From contig WJOT01000041.1 of the NCBI GenBank assembly GCA_009619095.1, positions 1 through 33,435 of the forward strand: a stretch of DNA of 33,435 nucleotides, written 5' to 3'. Shown here piece after piece: positions 1 to 7,639 of the stretch. The stretch's first letter is position 1, and each line of letters begins with the position of its first letter. The position numbers and the translations under genes were made by a program. The DNA is from Clostridia bacterium (lineage in GTDB: Bacteria; UBA6262; WVXT01). The notes under the pieces are model-generated. The model did not search any database and was not told the origin of the DNA. It saw only the letters and a list, made by a program, of their open reading frames with translations.

Positions 1-175
1 TGTCAAGGCTATCTAAAAGGCCAAGGATATGGAGTAGTGTTGATTTGCCACTTCCCGAGGGTCCCATTATAGCAACAAATTCTCCGGAAGAGATTTTAAG
101 GGAAACATCCTTTAAGGCAGGGACATCAACTTCTCCAATATGGTATGTTTTGCTGATGTTTTTTAATTCTATCAT
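1..175 (-). CDS. ABC transporter ATP-binding protein, MacB/LolD type (N-terminal fragment)
   Basis: This is the first 58 codons of an ABC ATPase that continues past the window edge; the ORF track does not list it. I translated it from the minus strand. It begins [11 protein letters not shown] and reaches the Walker A motif GPSGSGKST, followed by LLHILGLLD, which is the typical start of MacB/LolD/FtsE-type ATPases. The N-terminal '[13 protein letters not shown]' also fits MacB/LolD. Its ATG overlaps the stop of the adaptor gene as ATGA, so the two are translationally coupled. By context it should power efflux or extrusion through the adaptor and TolC-like protein encoded just upstream. Whether a MacB-like permease is fused or separate cannot be seen here. 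Confidence 0.85.
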   Translation of the reverse strand, partial: MIELKNISKTYHIGEVDVPALKDVSLKISSGEFVAIMGPSGSGKSTLLHILGLLDSLD

Positions 176-1113
176 TTTTTGCGGGAACGCCTCCCCACGG
201 GAATCCCAAAATATCTCCTTTGAACTTCTTTCCTCTCCTTTTCATTGGATAAAACTAAATCAGACTCTTTCAGGCCAGAAACTATCTCCACATTTTTCCC
301 ATCTTCAATTCCAGTTTGAATTTCTCTATTTTCAGGCTCCCCAAATTCTGTTTTCAGAAGAACAAATTTCTTCCCTTTTCTTTCTTTGATAACAGTAGCT
401 GGCAAAAGAAGAATGTCCTTCTTTTTACTTATTGTCACATCAATGTTTGCGCTCATCCCCGAACGAAAAATTCCCAATGTTTTTTCCGGCAAAATATCCA
501 CTTGATATATAGTTACATTATTCACAATCTGAGATTCATAAGCAATGTGTTCAATTTTTCCCTCGATTTTTTTCTCCGGATAGGCATCAAGGACTATTCT
601 TGCTTTCTGTCCGGGCTTCAGTTTTCCCATGTCTGTCTCATCAACCTGAGCCTGAACGATTAAATTATCAGCCATAACCAGAATCGGGTCATAGGATGTT
701 ATTGTCTGGCCGGGTTCAACGTTTCTTTTAATAATAAACCCTTTTAGCGGCGCAACAATCGGTGTAGGCTTATAAACATCTTCCCATTTTTTCAATTCTT
801 TTTCCCCTTTTGCCCTTGCCGCATCAAGTAGAGCCGCCCGGTCCAGAGAACTCATCCAGGCAAGAATCTCTCCCTTCTCGATTTCTTCTCCTTCTGTAAC
901 CAGAACCTCCTCTACCCTCCCGGAAATCGATGGTTTAATTTCCAGACGATTTCTCGGCTTTACCACTCCGCTGGCAGAGACAATCAGGGAAATTGAACCA
1001 CGCTGGGGTCTTATTTCTGTGTAAACAGTTTCTTTTCTTCCCCGTCTTGAGAGAAAAAACGCTCCCACTATCAACACAATAACAACAATCAATATCCAAT
1101 TTTTCAATTTCAT
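172..1113 (-). CDS. Periplasmic adaptor (membrane fusion protein, MacA/HlyD-like) of an efflux pump
   Basis: A membrane-anchored adaptor that should bridge the inner-membrane ABC transporter and the TolC-like channel. I start it at MKLKNW rather than at the longer ORF start: that ATG follows GAGGAGGAATA and overlaps the tolC-like stop as TAATG. It has one N-terminal membrane segment (about residues 5-22), a lipoyl half-motif region ('[20 protein letters not shown]'), then '[20 protein letters not shown]', a beta-barrel region and a C-terminal membrane-proximal domain, as in MacA-type proteins. The segment between the two lipoyl halves, where a coiled-coil hairpin is usually found, is only about 35 residues, much shorter than in MacA. 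At 313 aa the protein is therefore short. Family assignment is strong; the exported substrate is unknown. Confidence 0.88.
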   Translation of the reverse strand: MKLKNWILIVVIVLIVGAFFLSRRGRKETVYTEIRPQRGSISLIVSASGVVKPRNRLEIKPSISGRVEEVLVTEGEEIEKGEILAWMSSLDRAALLDAARAKGEKELKKWEDVYKPTPIVAPLKGFIIKRNVEPGQTITSYDPILVMADNLIVQAQVDETDMGKLKPGQKARIVLDAYPEKKIEGKIEHIAYESQIVNNVTIYQVDILPEKTLGIFRSGMSANIDVTISKKKDILLLPATVIKERKGKKFVLLKTEFGEPENREIQTGIEDGKNVEIVSGLKESDLVLSNEKERKEVQRRYFGIPVGRRSRKK

Positions 1114-2426
1114 TATTCCTCCTCGCCTAAAACTTTCTTCCATTCAGCCCAGGCAACAAATGCATTGAATTTTGCGCCAAGCAAAGATTTTTTTGAGTTT
1201 ATAAACTCATTCTCTATCGTGTCCCAATCCTGATAGGAGATAAGACCATTAATATACTTTACTCCGGAAATTTTAGCCCGCTCTTGGGAAGCCATAAAAT
1301 ATTTTTCTCTAACTTTTACATTATCTACGGCATCAATAAGTCCGTTATATACTTGTTCAACCTGGAACAAGATTTCTTGCTTTACTCCCCGGAAATTCTC
1401 TTCTGATTTGACTTTATCAATCCGGGCAATTTTCAAATCATATATTTTCTTTCCTCCAGAAAAAAATGGATAAGAAAGGCTCAGGCCAACATTCCACCTC
1501 GCTCTTTCCAGAGGCCACTCAGGGCCACTCCTCGAGGTACTCCCACTGAAAGAAATTTGGGGATAAAAGGCTCCTCGTGTATATCTCAAATTATATTTTG
1601 ATGAATCAACTCCATATCTTGCCACTAAATAATCAGGACTTTTTACCAGCAATTCCTGAAATGATAAGATTCCCTCTGGAGGGATCACCTTAAGTGTTCC
1701 GCTTACAGCAATAACTTCAAATTCATCCCTTCCCATTTCTTTTGAAAGTTTCATCTGTTGAATCTTTAGATTTCGCTTTGCTAAAGATGTCTCATACTCT
1801 GCCTGATACAGGTCTGCTTCTGAACGCAAATATGCGCCTTTATCTTCCCTCCCTGCTTCATACCTCAATTTTACCAATTGAGTGTTTTCTCTTCTCCTTT
1901 TCAGTATCTCTTCAGAAAGTGAAATCGTCTTTTGACCCCTTAAAACTTGAGCAAAAGCAACCTTCAAATCATATATTGTGTCGGAAACAGTCCTTTTAAA
2001 CTTTGCCTCTTCTCGTTTAAGCTCTGCTCTTTCCTGCTTTAACTTACTTGAATTCTTAAAACCAGAAAATATGGAAAGTCTTCCAGAAATTCCGTAATTA
2101 AATTCTTCATTTTCACTTCCGCCCTCAGCAAAGGATTCAAAACTGGTTATAGAACTCGACTTCCTCCAACCCGCACTTGCCGAAAACTGGGGCAAGAAAT
2201 TTGTAAATGCACTTCTGTAGGAAAGCCTTGCCGATTTAAGAGACTGGTGGGCAGAGATTATCCCTGGATTTTTCTTTTTTGCCTCAAAAAGCACATCTTC
2301 CCAGACAAGTGTTTTAGCAAAAACAAGGTCCAAATTTACAAGAATGATACCTGCCAGTAATACACCCCGCAGGAAACCCTGCCATAAATGGTGATGCATT
2401 CTTTTAGAAATAATGATTCTCTTCAT
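1113..2426 (-). CDS. TolC family outer membrane efflux protein
   Basis: A 437-aa outer membrane channel protein of the TolC/OEP family, expected to form the exit duct for the adjacent adaptor and ABC ATPase. The N-terminus carries basic residues and a hydrophobic signal segment ending near 'VFAKTLVW'. The mature part contains two OEP-like halves, with 'EAKKKNPGIISAHQSLKSARLSY' at the start of the first and a second repeat beginning near 'ELLVKSPDYLVARYGVDSSKYNLRY'. Long alpha-helical stretches alternate with short strand-rich parts such as 'YPQISFSGSTSRSG'. It overlaps the preceding LTxxQ-protein gene by ATGA. A 59 bp piece of its 5' coding region is found again at 4014-4072, upstream of the operon. 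Family is clear; the specific substrate is not. Confidence 0.9.
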   Translation of the reverse strand: MKRIIISKRMHHHLWQGFLRGVLLAGIILVNLDLVFAKTLVWEDVLFEAKKKNPGIISAHQSLKSARLSYRSAFTNFLPQFSASAGWRKSSSITSFESFAEGGSENEEFNYGISGRLSIFSGFKNSSKLKQERAELKREEAKFKRTVSDTIYDLKVAFAQVLRGQKTISLSEEILKRRRENTQLVKLRYEAGREDKGAYLRSEADLYQAEYETSLAKRNLKIQQMKLSKEMGRDEFEVIAVSGTLKVIPPEGILSFQELLVKSPDYLVARYGVDSSKYNLRYTRGAFYPQISFSGSTSRSGPEWPLERARWNVGLSLSYPFFSGGKKIYDLKIARIDKVKSEENFRGVKQEILFQVEQVYNGLIDAVDNVKVREKYFMASQERAKISGVKYINGLISYQDWDTIENEFINSKKSLLGAKFNAFVAWAEWKKVLGEEE

Positions 2427-2833
2427 TCTTCTCTCTTTTTATGGCCTTCCTTAATTCTCTTCTTTCTTTTTTCTTTAAATTCTTGTTTAAGCTCTTTAAA
2501 TTTTTCTAATTGCCCAGGCGTGAGCAATTTTTCAATCCGCCTGTCACTATCTTTCTTAATAGCCAGGACTCTTTTTTTCATTTTTTTCATCTCTTTCCGG
2601 ATTTTTTCCCAACCCTTTTTCATAATTTGAGAGACCTTTTCTTCCTGCTCTTTAGATAATTCTAACTCCTGGCATAACCTTTGCAAACGTTTCTCATGAA
2701 ATTTTTCTTTCTTATGTTCTACCATTCTCACCCATTCCTTGCCAATCTGTTCTTCGCTACTTCTCCCTCCTAAACTAGCAACTGCTAAAAAGAGTAAGCT
2801 GCACACCAACAAACTTTTCAAAATTGTCCTCAT
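2423..2833 (-). CDS. Small periplasmic LTxxQ-type protein (Spy/CpxP/ZraP-like)
   Basis: A 136-aa exported, very charged helical protein. I choose the ATG of MRTILKSLL because it follows GGAGGTTGAGAAA. Residues about 1-22 look like a signal peptide (ending near 'AVASLGG'). The rest is dominated by Lys/Glu/Arg helices, and contains 'ELSKEQEEKVSQI' and 'LLTPGQLEKFKELKQEF', which match the LTxxQ repeats of Spy/CpxP/ZraP-type periplasmic chaperone or metal-sensing proteins. Its place between anti-sigma factor and efflux genes fits a role in sensing or buffering envelope or metal stress. Sequence similarity in this family is weak, so the name is inferred from motif, size and location. Confidence 0.7.
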   Translation of the reverse strand: MRTILKSLLVCSLLFLAVASLGGRSSEEQIGKEWVRMVEHKKEKFHEKRLQRLCQELELSKEQEEKVSQIMKKGWEKIRKEMKKMKKRVLAIKKDSDRRIEKLLTPGQLEKFKELKQEFKEKRKKRIKEGHKKREE

Positions 2834-2852
2834 TTTCTCAACCTCCTTTCCT

Positions 2853-3287
2853 CTATCCCAGAGGGCCATAATAGATTTCCAGCAACTCTTCTTCAAAATT
2901 TTCCTCTAACTGTGTGTCAATCAGTAAATCTGATATTACCTCAGTTGGCCTCGGATAAAAAAACTTTTTGTAATTTACTAATCCCACTATCAATAAAAAG
3001 AAAATTAAAATTACGAGAATCGATTTCCTAAACACTGGAAAATATACGCGCCGTATCGGTTGCTTTCCTTTATTTTTAATACGTGCAAACAATCTGGTTT
3101 CGAAAAATTCCTGCGGTTCCTTTCTTTCTTTTAAAAGAAATACCCTTTTCATCTGTTTCAAATATTTTAATTCTCTGGCGCAATCAAGGCACGTCTTGAG
3201 ATGATTAAGTAATTTTTTCTCTTCATCTTGAGTTATTTCCTGGTCAAGATAAGCAGATAACAATATTTTGAACTTTTTACAGGACAT
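2853..3287 (-). CDS. Zinc-finger anti-sigma factor
   Basis: A 144-aa single-pass membrane protein that should hold the adjacent ECF sigma factor inactive. The N-terminal part carries 'HLKTCLDC' (His29, Cys33, Cys36), the Hx3Cx2C signature of zinc-binding anti-sigma (ZAS/putative zinc-finger) domains, plus Cys3. A hydrophobic segment near residues 88-108 ('KSILVILIFFLLIVGLV') separates this cytoplasmic part from a short, acidic periplasmic tail ending 'ELLEIYYGPLG'. The gene begins 3 bp after the sigma factor stop codon, the usual sigma/anti-sigma arrangement. The periplasmic tail is only about 36 residues, so sensing probably needs a partner, with the LTxxQ protein downstream as candidate. 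Confidence 0.88.
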   Translation of the reverse strand: MSCKKFKILLSAYLDQEITQDEEKKLLNHLKTCLDCARELKYLKQMKRVFLLKERKEPQEFFETRLFARIKNKGKQPIRRVYFPVFRKSILVILIFFLLIVGLVNYKKFFYPRPTEVISDLLIDTQLEENFEEELLEIYYGPLG

Positions 3288-3290
3288 AGC

Positions 3291-3869
3291 TCATTCCCCC
3301 TGTGAATAAAGAAAAGCCAATTTCCCCTTTAGCTTTTGCCGCGCCCTGAATAGCCATATCTTCACTTTAGCAAGAGAAATCTTCATTATTTGAGAAATTT
3401 CAATATAAGATAAACCCTCCATTTCTTTCAAAGTTATAATAATACGATACTTTTCTGGCAAAGAATTTATTGCTTTCTGAATAATATCCTGTAACTCATT
3501 CTTTCTCAACTCTTCAGTAATATCTCTTTCCTTACTTGCCAAAACATCTTTCAACTTTAATTTCTCTTCCTGGTTAAATTCCGTTTCATAAGATATAATC
3601 TTATTTTTTCTTCTCCTGAGTTCATCAACACACCTGTTAATTGTAATTCTATAAAGCCAGGTAGAAAAAGAGGATTCCCCTTTAAAACTATCTGCCTTAG
3701 TATAAACTTTAAGGAAAACTTCCTGAGCAGTATCATCTGCTTCTTGAGCATTACCCATAATAGAATAAATTGTATTAAAAACAGTCGTTTTATACTTCCT
3801 GACCAGCAATTCAAATGCTTGCTGGTCACCTTTTTTAAACTTAGCAAGGAGTTCGAAATCTTCCTCCAT
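3291..3869 (-). CDS. ECF (extracytoplasmic function) RNA polymerase sigma factor, RpoE-like
   Basis: A 192-aa sigma-70 family protein with only regions 2 and 4. Region 2 is seen in 'EADDTAQEVFLKVYTKADSFKGESSFSTWLYRITINRCVDELRRRK'; region 4 in 'LPEKYRIIITLKEMEGLSYIEISQIMKISLAKVKIWLFRARQKLK'. The ORF track starts at a GTG 21 bp upstream, but I prefer the ATG of MEEDFELL: it has AAAGGTG about 8 bp before it, and the candidate promoter would place the transcript start almost on the GTG. It heads an operon with its anti-sigma factor, an LTxxQ protein and efflux genes, so it probably controls its own operon in response to envelope stress. Confidence 0.93.
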   Translation of the reverse strand: MEEDFELLAKFKKGDQQAFELLVRKYKTTVFNTIYSIMGNAQEADDTAQEVFLKVYTKADSFKGESSFSTWLYRITINRCVDELRRRKNKIISYETEFNQEEKLKLKDVLASKERDITEELRKNELQDIIQKAINSLPEKYRIIITLKEMEGLSYIEISQIMKISLAKVKIWLFRARQKLKGKLAFLYSQGE

Positions 3870-3900
3870 TGAGTTTGCACCTTTTTTCACCTCTACTATT

Positions 3901-3929
3901 TAGACGAAAGAGGCGAATGAAATGTTACA
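3901..3929 (-). promoter_or_regulatory. Candidate ECF-type promoter of the sigma/efflux operon
   Basis: On the minus strand TGTAAC and CGTCTA are separated by exactly 17 bp. A -35 with an AAC core and a -10 with CGTC are typical of promoters read by ECF sigma factors. It sits about 30 bp before the preferred sigma factor ATG, with a ribosome-binding site in between, which fits autoregulation. A 9 bp hairpin (GTGCTTTTT/AAAAAGCAC, 3937-3960) lies just upstream. This is motif reading only. Confidence 0.5.
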
Positions 3930-4013
3930 CTTTCCTGTGCTTTTTTATAACAAAAAGCACAGCGGGATGCTTGAAGCACAAGGGCATGCTTGTGGTCAAA
4001 TGGGACATAAATT

Positions 4014-4072
4014 CTTGCAGATTTAAGAGACTGGTGGGCAGAGATTATCCGTGGGTTCTTCTTTTCTGCCTC
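4014..4072 (-). pseudogene. Partial duplicate of the TolC-family gene 5' region (remnant)
   Basis: This intergenic stretch matches 2227-2285, inside the TolC-like gene, at 54 of 59 positions, with a 31 bp perfect core. Read on the minus strand in the corresponding frame it gives 'EAEKKNPRIISAHQSLKSAR', against 'EAKKKNPGIISAHQSLKSAR' in the intact gene. Similarity ends on both sides and there is no start codon or continuing ORF of TolC type. It is probably a relic of a second TolC-family gene or of a local duplication. The rest of the 3930-4104 gap shows only the short hairpin CACAAG-GGCATG-CTTGTG near 3980. Confidence 0.65.
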
Positions 4073-4104
4073 CTGACCCGAGCCGAGTTTGCTTCATCGT
4101 ATAG

Positions 4105-5289
4105 CTAACAAAACTTTTTATACAGTCTCAATGTACTCTCAGCAACAATCTCCTTGGTATATTGCTGCTCAACCATCTGGCGGCCTGTGTGTCCCAGTCG
4201 CTCCCGTAATTCCTTGTTGCCTAAAAGGCAGTTAATTCGAGAGGCCAAAGACTCAAAATCCTTAACTGGAATGATGAATCCATTAATGCCGTCTTTAATA
4301 ATCTCCGGCATTCCTCCTGTTTCAGTAACCACCATTGGCTTACCTGATGAAAGGGCTTCCAACATCGTCAGTCCAAAAGGTTCAGACACGGACGAGGGAT
4401 AAACACAAACCGACGAAGCAGCGTAAAGCTTAGGCATATCTACAAGCGGAAAAGCATCAATTAACACATTATCCTCAAGACCAAGAAACTTAACCAGATT
4501 TACCATATAGGCAATGTCCTTCTGCTGGCTCTGGGCCCAGTCTATAATATTCTTTGTACCGGCAAGCACCAGAACCACATCAGGAAACCTATCTTTGATT
4601 ATACGCAATGCCTTTATGCTCACATCGCACCCTTTAGCTAACCCCATTCTTGCAGGATGAAATATTACGTTTCCCCTCCGTAAGATAGGATATTTTTTAA
4701 ACACAGGTAGCGGGTCTACCTTGGGAGAAAAAATCTTTTGATCGATACCATGATGGATAACCGTGATGTGTTTGTGTCTATACCCAGTTCCGATAATCTC
4801 TCTTTTAATAAAATGGCTAACAGCAATAATATGAGTCCATTTAGTATTCTTCGTCAAGTCCAGAAATAGATTATCGTCCCATACATTATGTGCAGTCAAA
4901 ATAAGGGGAATGCTTTTCTTGATAGATATTTCTTCAATTGCCAACGCATGTGCCTTGCTAAAATAATGCATATTGTGAACGTGGATACAATCAGGTTTTG
5001 TTTCGTAGATGAATTTTTTAAATATAGCTTTTACCTCGTCGAAAAGACCGCTAATCCCTCTTTTACTAAGCCAGTTCAAATCCATAGTGGGCTGACGGAA
5101 AATACCCACACCTTTATACGTATCTCTTCCCTTCTCTCCTTCAAATGCACCAGTAAGAAGATTGACCTTATGGCCCATTTTAACTAAAGTTGGTAACAAT
5201 ATCGTTAAATGTGTCTCCACTCCTCCAATAATAGGAGGAAAACCCCAGTGCAAATGAGATATGCTTAACTTCTTTTTCTTTTTTGCCAT
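4105..5289 (-). CDS. GT4-family glycosyltransferase
   Basis: A 394-aa retaining glycosyltransferase with the GT-B fold. The N-terminal glycine loop is 'HWGFPPIIGGVETHLTILLPTLVKMGHKV'; the C-terminal half has 'IFHPARMGLAKGCDVSIKAL' and the donor-binding 'YPSSVSEPFGLTMLEALSSGKPMVVTETGGMPEII', i.e. the EPFGLTxLEA signature of GT4. I start it at the second ATG (MAKKKKK), which is about 8 bp after AGGAGG; the track start 6 bp upstream is too close to that site. It follows the GH65 phosphorylase gene by only about 20 bp and seems to be the last gene of the pgmB-GH65-GT4 unit. Donor and acceptor cannot be predicted from sequence. It might make a disaccharide or glycoside related to the phosphorylase substrate, but that is speculation. 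Confidence 0.88.
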   Translation of the reverse strand: MAKKKKKLSISHLHWGFPPIIGGVETHLTILLPTLVKMGHKVNLLTGAFEGEKGRDTYKGVGIFRQPTMDLNWLSKRGISGLFDEVKAIFKKFIYETKPDCIHVHNMHYFSKAHALAIEEISIKKSIPLILTAHNVWDDNLFLDLTKNTKWTHIIAVSHFIKREIIGTGYRHKHITVIHHGIDQKIFSPKVDPLPVFKKYPILRRGNVIFHPARMGLAKGCDVSIKALRIIKDRFPDVVLVLAGTKNIIDWAQSQQKDIAYMVNLVKFLGLEDNVLIDAFPLVDMPKLYAASSVCVYPSSVSEPFGLTMLEALSSGKPMVVTETGGMPEIIKDGINGFIIPVKDFESLASRINCLLGNKELRERLGHTGRQMVEQQYTKEIVAESTLRLYKKFC

Positions 5290-5308
5290 TATCATCCCCT
5301 CCTAAAAT

Positions 5309-7639
5309 CTAAAAATAGTAAGTGGGCAGTTCCTTTGCCGGTCTTTTCCGCTCAAATTCAAACGTCTTATTGACAGCCAATCTATATAAAACGCCGAATA
5401 CTCTTATCTTAACCTTCTTCCTGCCCGGGGAAATAATCTGAATTTTTATTTTATTATTTTTGACTTCCAGTCTAAGCAGGTTTCCTCTCCAATGCAGGGA
5501 AAAAAGTACTTTCCTCCATATTCTTGGCATTTTTGGATTGACTGACAATATACCTTTCTGTATTTTCACCCCGGCAAAACCATTTATCAAAACCTGCCAG
5601 CTTCCCCCCATACAAGCTGCGTGAATACCTTCATTTGTATTATTATGAATATTGCTTATGTCAGTACGCAGAGCAGTATGGAAAAATCGATATCCCCTGC
5701 TTCTATCTCCCACATCAATAGCCATACGGGCATATACCGGGAGGCTCAACGAAGACTTGTGTATCGTCCTGTCAATATAATATGCATAGTTTTCTCTTTT
5801 GGTCTTAATGCTGAAAACGTCTGAAAGCAGATACAAAAGCATAATCACATCTGCCTGCTTAACAAGTTGTGTTTTGCCATAATCTCTGGGAGTTAGTTTC
5901 TCCGAGACAATAGGTACAGAATTCTCATCCCAATCAGTTATTTCAACCATTCTCTTCTTAAAATACCCATCGAATTGCTCAATCACCTGCCCTTTACCCA
6001 TGTTTATGCTGATACGGATAGCAATATTCTTCCATTTTGCCGCCTCTTTGGATGCAAGCCCTATTTTTTGAACCAACTTTCTATAGACCTTTATATTTAA
6101 CTTCCTTAACCTCTTAAACATATTATAGGCTATAACCAAATTCCACTTTGCCATCATATTAGTAAAAGCATTATTATTAACATCTCTATGGAACTCGTCA
6201 GGACCGATAACCTGTTTAATTTCGTATTTTTTCTTCTTTTTATTATATTCCACGCGGCTGGCCCAAAATCTTGCCGTCTCGAATATCACCTCATAACCAT
6301 AATCCCTGAGAAATTTCTCATCGTGCGTAACATTATAATAGTGATAGAAGGCATAGGCAATATCTGCAGTTATATGATGCTCCATCTCGCCTGTATGTAT
6401 TCTAATTATTCTTCCGTCTAAATCTTTAGCCCAGCAGGGTGTCTCCTCTTCTCCTAAACCAGCAGATTCCCAGGGAAACATCGCCCCTTTAAACCCGCAT
6501 TTTTTAGCAATCACTCTTGCTGCATCTAACCTCCTGTATCTATACAGCAACATATTCTTAGCTACATCAGGCAAAGTATACAGATAGAATGGAAGAAGAA
6601 AGATTTCAGTATCCCAGAAGATATGTCCACGGTAACCCTCACCGGTCAATGCCCTGGCTCCTATACTGGATGAACCATTGTCTTTTGGTCCACATATTAA
6701 CATATGGTAAATATTGAACCTAAAAATTTTTTCAACTTCCGGGTCACCCCATATAGAAACTTCAGCCACATTCCACAAACCTTCCCAGGCACGAATATGT
6801 CTTCTCAGTAAACAATCGAAACTACTTTGAAACGCCTTTCTGAATTTCTTCTCTGATAATTTCTTTTTCTTATCTAAATTCTCTCCCTTTAAAACGGCTT
6901 CCACATGGAATATCTTGGTAAATACAACAGTTTGGTTCTTCCGTAACTTCAGTTCAAATATATTATCTTTTGCCAGGATCTTTTTCCCTTTGGTTTCATA
7001 ATAAAAACCGCTCCTGAAAATCACCGTATGCAATTTACCAAAAGTCTCCACTATAAGATATCCTTCATTCTTAAATTGGCCTACTTCCTTGACCCTGAAA
7101 TGTTTCTTGCGTCCTTCATTTACGGTTCTTACATTATACACAGAAGTATCTATTCCTGTTTCGATGGACGCCTCCACTTCATCATCCAGCGGCGTAAAAA
7201 TAATCTGCATAACGCCGATATTCTTATCCTGCATAGACACAAATCTCAAAGTTTGATAATCGTATTTTCTTTTCTTCCTATCTTGAAAAACAGTATGCCG
7301 CCATAAGAGACCATGCCTTAAGTTCAAAATTCTTCTATGTTTCACAACATCCATGGTAACAACACCCAGTTTTTCTCCATCTATCATTATCTTGAAATTA
7401 AAAGGATTAGGCAAGTTAACTAACTCGGCAACCTGAGAACCAATTCTATCATATACTCCTGCAATATATGTCCCTGGTTGGGCATCATAAGGTATCTCTT
7501 CTAAAACAGCGCGGCTCCCTAAAAAACCATTCCCCAGGGCAAGTTGAGCTTCCCTCACTCTCAGAAGCGACCTCACCCAACCCTCTTCCTTAATCAACCA
7601 GGGATATTCAGTTTTGTATTTAGAATAATAATCTTTCAT
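5309..7639 (-). CDS. Glycoside hydrolase family 65 protein, alpha-glucoside phosphorylase
   Basis: A 776-aa GH65 enzyme, full length for the family. These inverting phosphorylases split alpha-linked glucosides such as trehalose, maltose, kojibiose or nigerose with phosphate, giving beta-glucose 1-phosphate. Visible GH65 features are the N-terminal 'REAQLALGNGFLGSRA', the (alpha/alpha)6-barrel sequences 'GHIFWDTEIFLLPF' and 'AMFPWESAGLGEEETPCW', the catalytic-acid region 'IGPDEFHRDVNNNAFTNMMAKW' (Glu as general acid, near residue 490), and the phosphate-site region 'NTNEGIHAACMGGSWQVLINGFAG'. The start overlaps the stop of the beta-phosphoglucomutase gene by ATGA, so product and next enzyme are coupled: phosphorylase makes beta-G1P and the mutase converts it to G6P. 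Substrate specificity is not readable by eye. Confidence 0.92.
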   Translation of the reverse strand: MKDYYSKYKTEYPWLIKEEGWVRSLLRVREAQLALGNGFLGSRAVLEEIPYDAQPGTYIAGVYDRIGSQVAELVNLPNPFNFKIMIDGEKLGVVTMDVVKHRRILNLRHGLLWRHTVFQDRKKRKYDYQTLRFVSMQDKNIGVMQIIFTPLDDEVEASIETGIDTSVYNVRTVNEGRKKHFRVKEVGQFKNEGYLIVETFGKLHTVIFRSGFYYETKGKKILAKDNIFELKLRKNQTVVFTKIFHVEAVLKGENLDKKKKLSEKKFRKAFQSSFDCLLRRHIRAWEGLWNVAEVSIWGDPEVEKIFRFNIYHMLICGPKDNGSSSIGARALTGEGYRGHIFWDTEIFLLPFYLYTLPDVAKNMLLYRYRRLDAARVIAKKCGFKGAMFPWESAGLGEEETPCWAKDLDGRIIRIHTGEMEHHITADIAYAFYHYYNVTHDEKFLRDYGYEVIFETARFWASRVEYNKKKKKYEIKQVIGPDEFHRDVNNNAFTNMMAKWNLVIAYNMFKRLRKLNIKVYRKLVQKIGLASKEAAKWKNIAIRISINMGKGQVIEQFDGYFKKRMVEITDWDENSVPIVSEKLTPRDYGKTQLVKQADVIMLLYLLSDVFSIKTKRENYAYYIDRTIHKSSLSLPVYARMAIDVGDRSRGYRFFHTALRTDISNIHNNTNEGIHAACMGGSWQVLINGFAGVKIQKGILSVNPKMPRIWRKVLFSLHWRGNLLRLEVKNNKIKIQIISPGRKKVKIRVFGVLYRLAVNKTFEFERKRPAKELPTYYF

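Noticed and set aside
3937-3960. Intrinsic terminator for the GT4 gene
   Set aside because: The hairpin GTGCTTTTT/AAAAAGCAC is not followed by a T run on the minus strand and lies about 145 bp after the GT4 stop codon; it is only noted as a hairpin.
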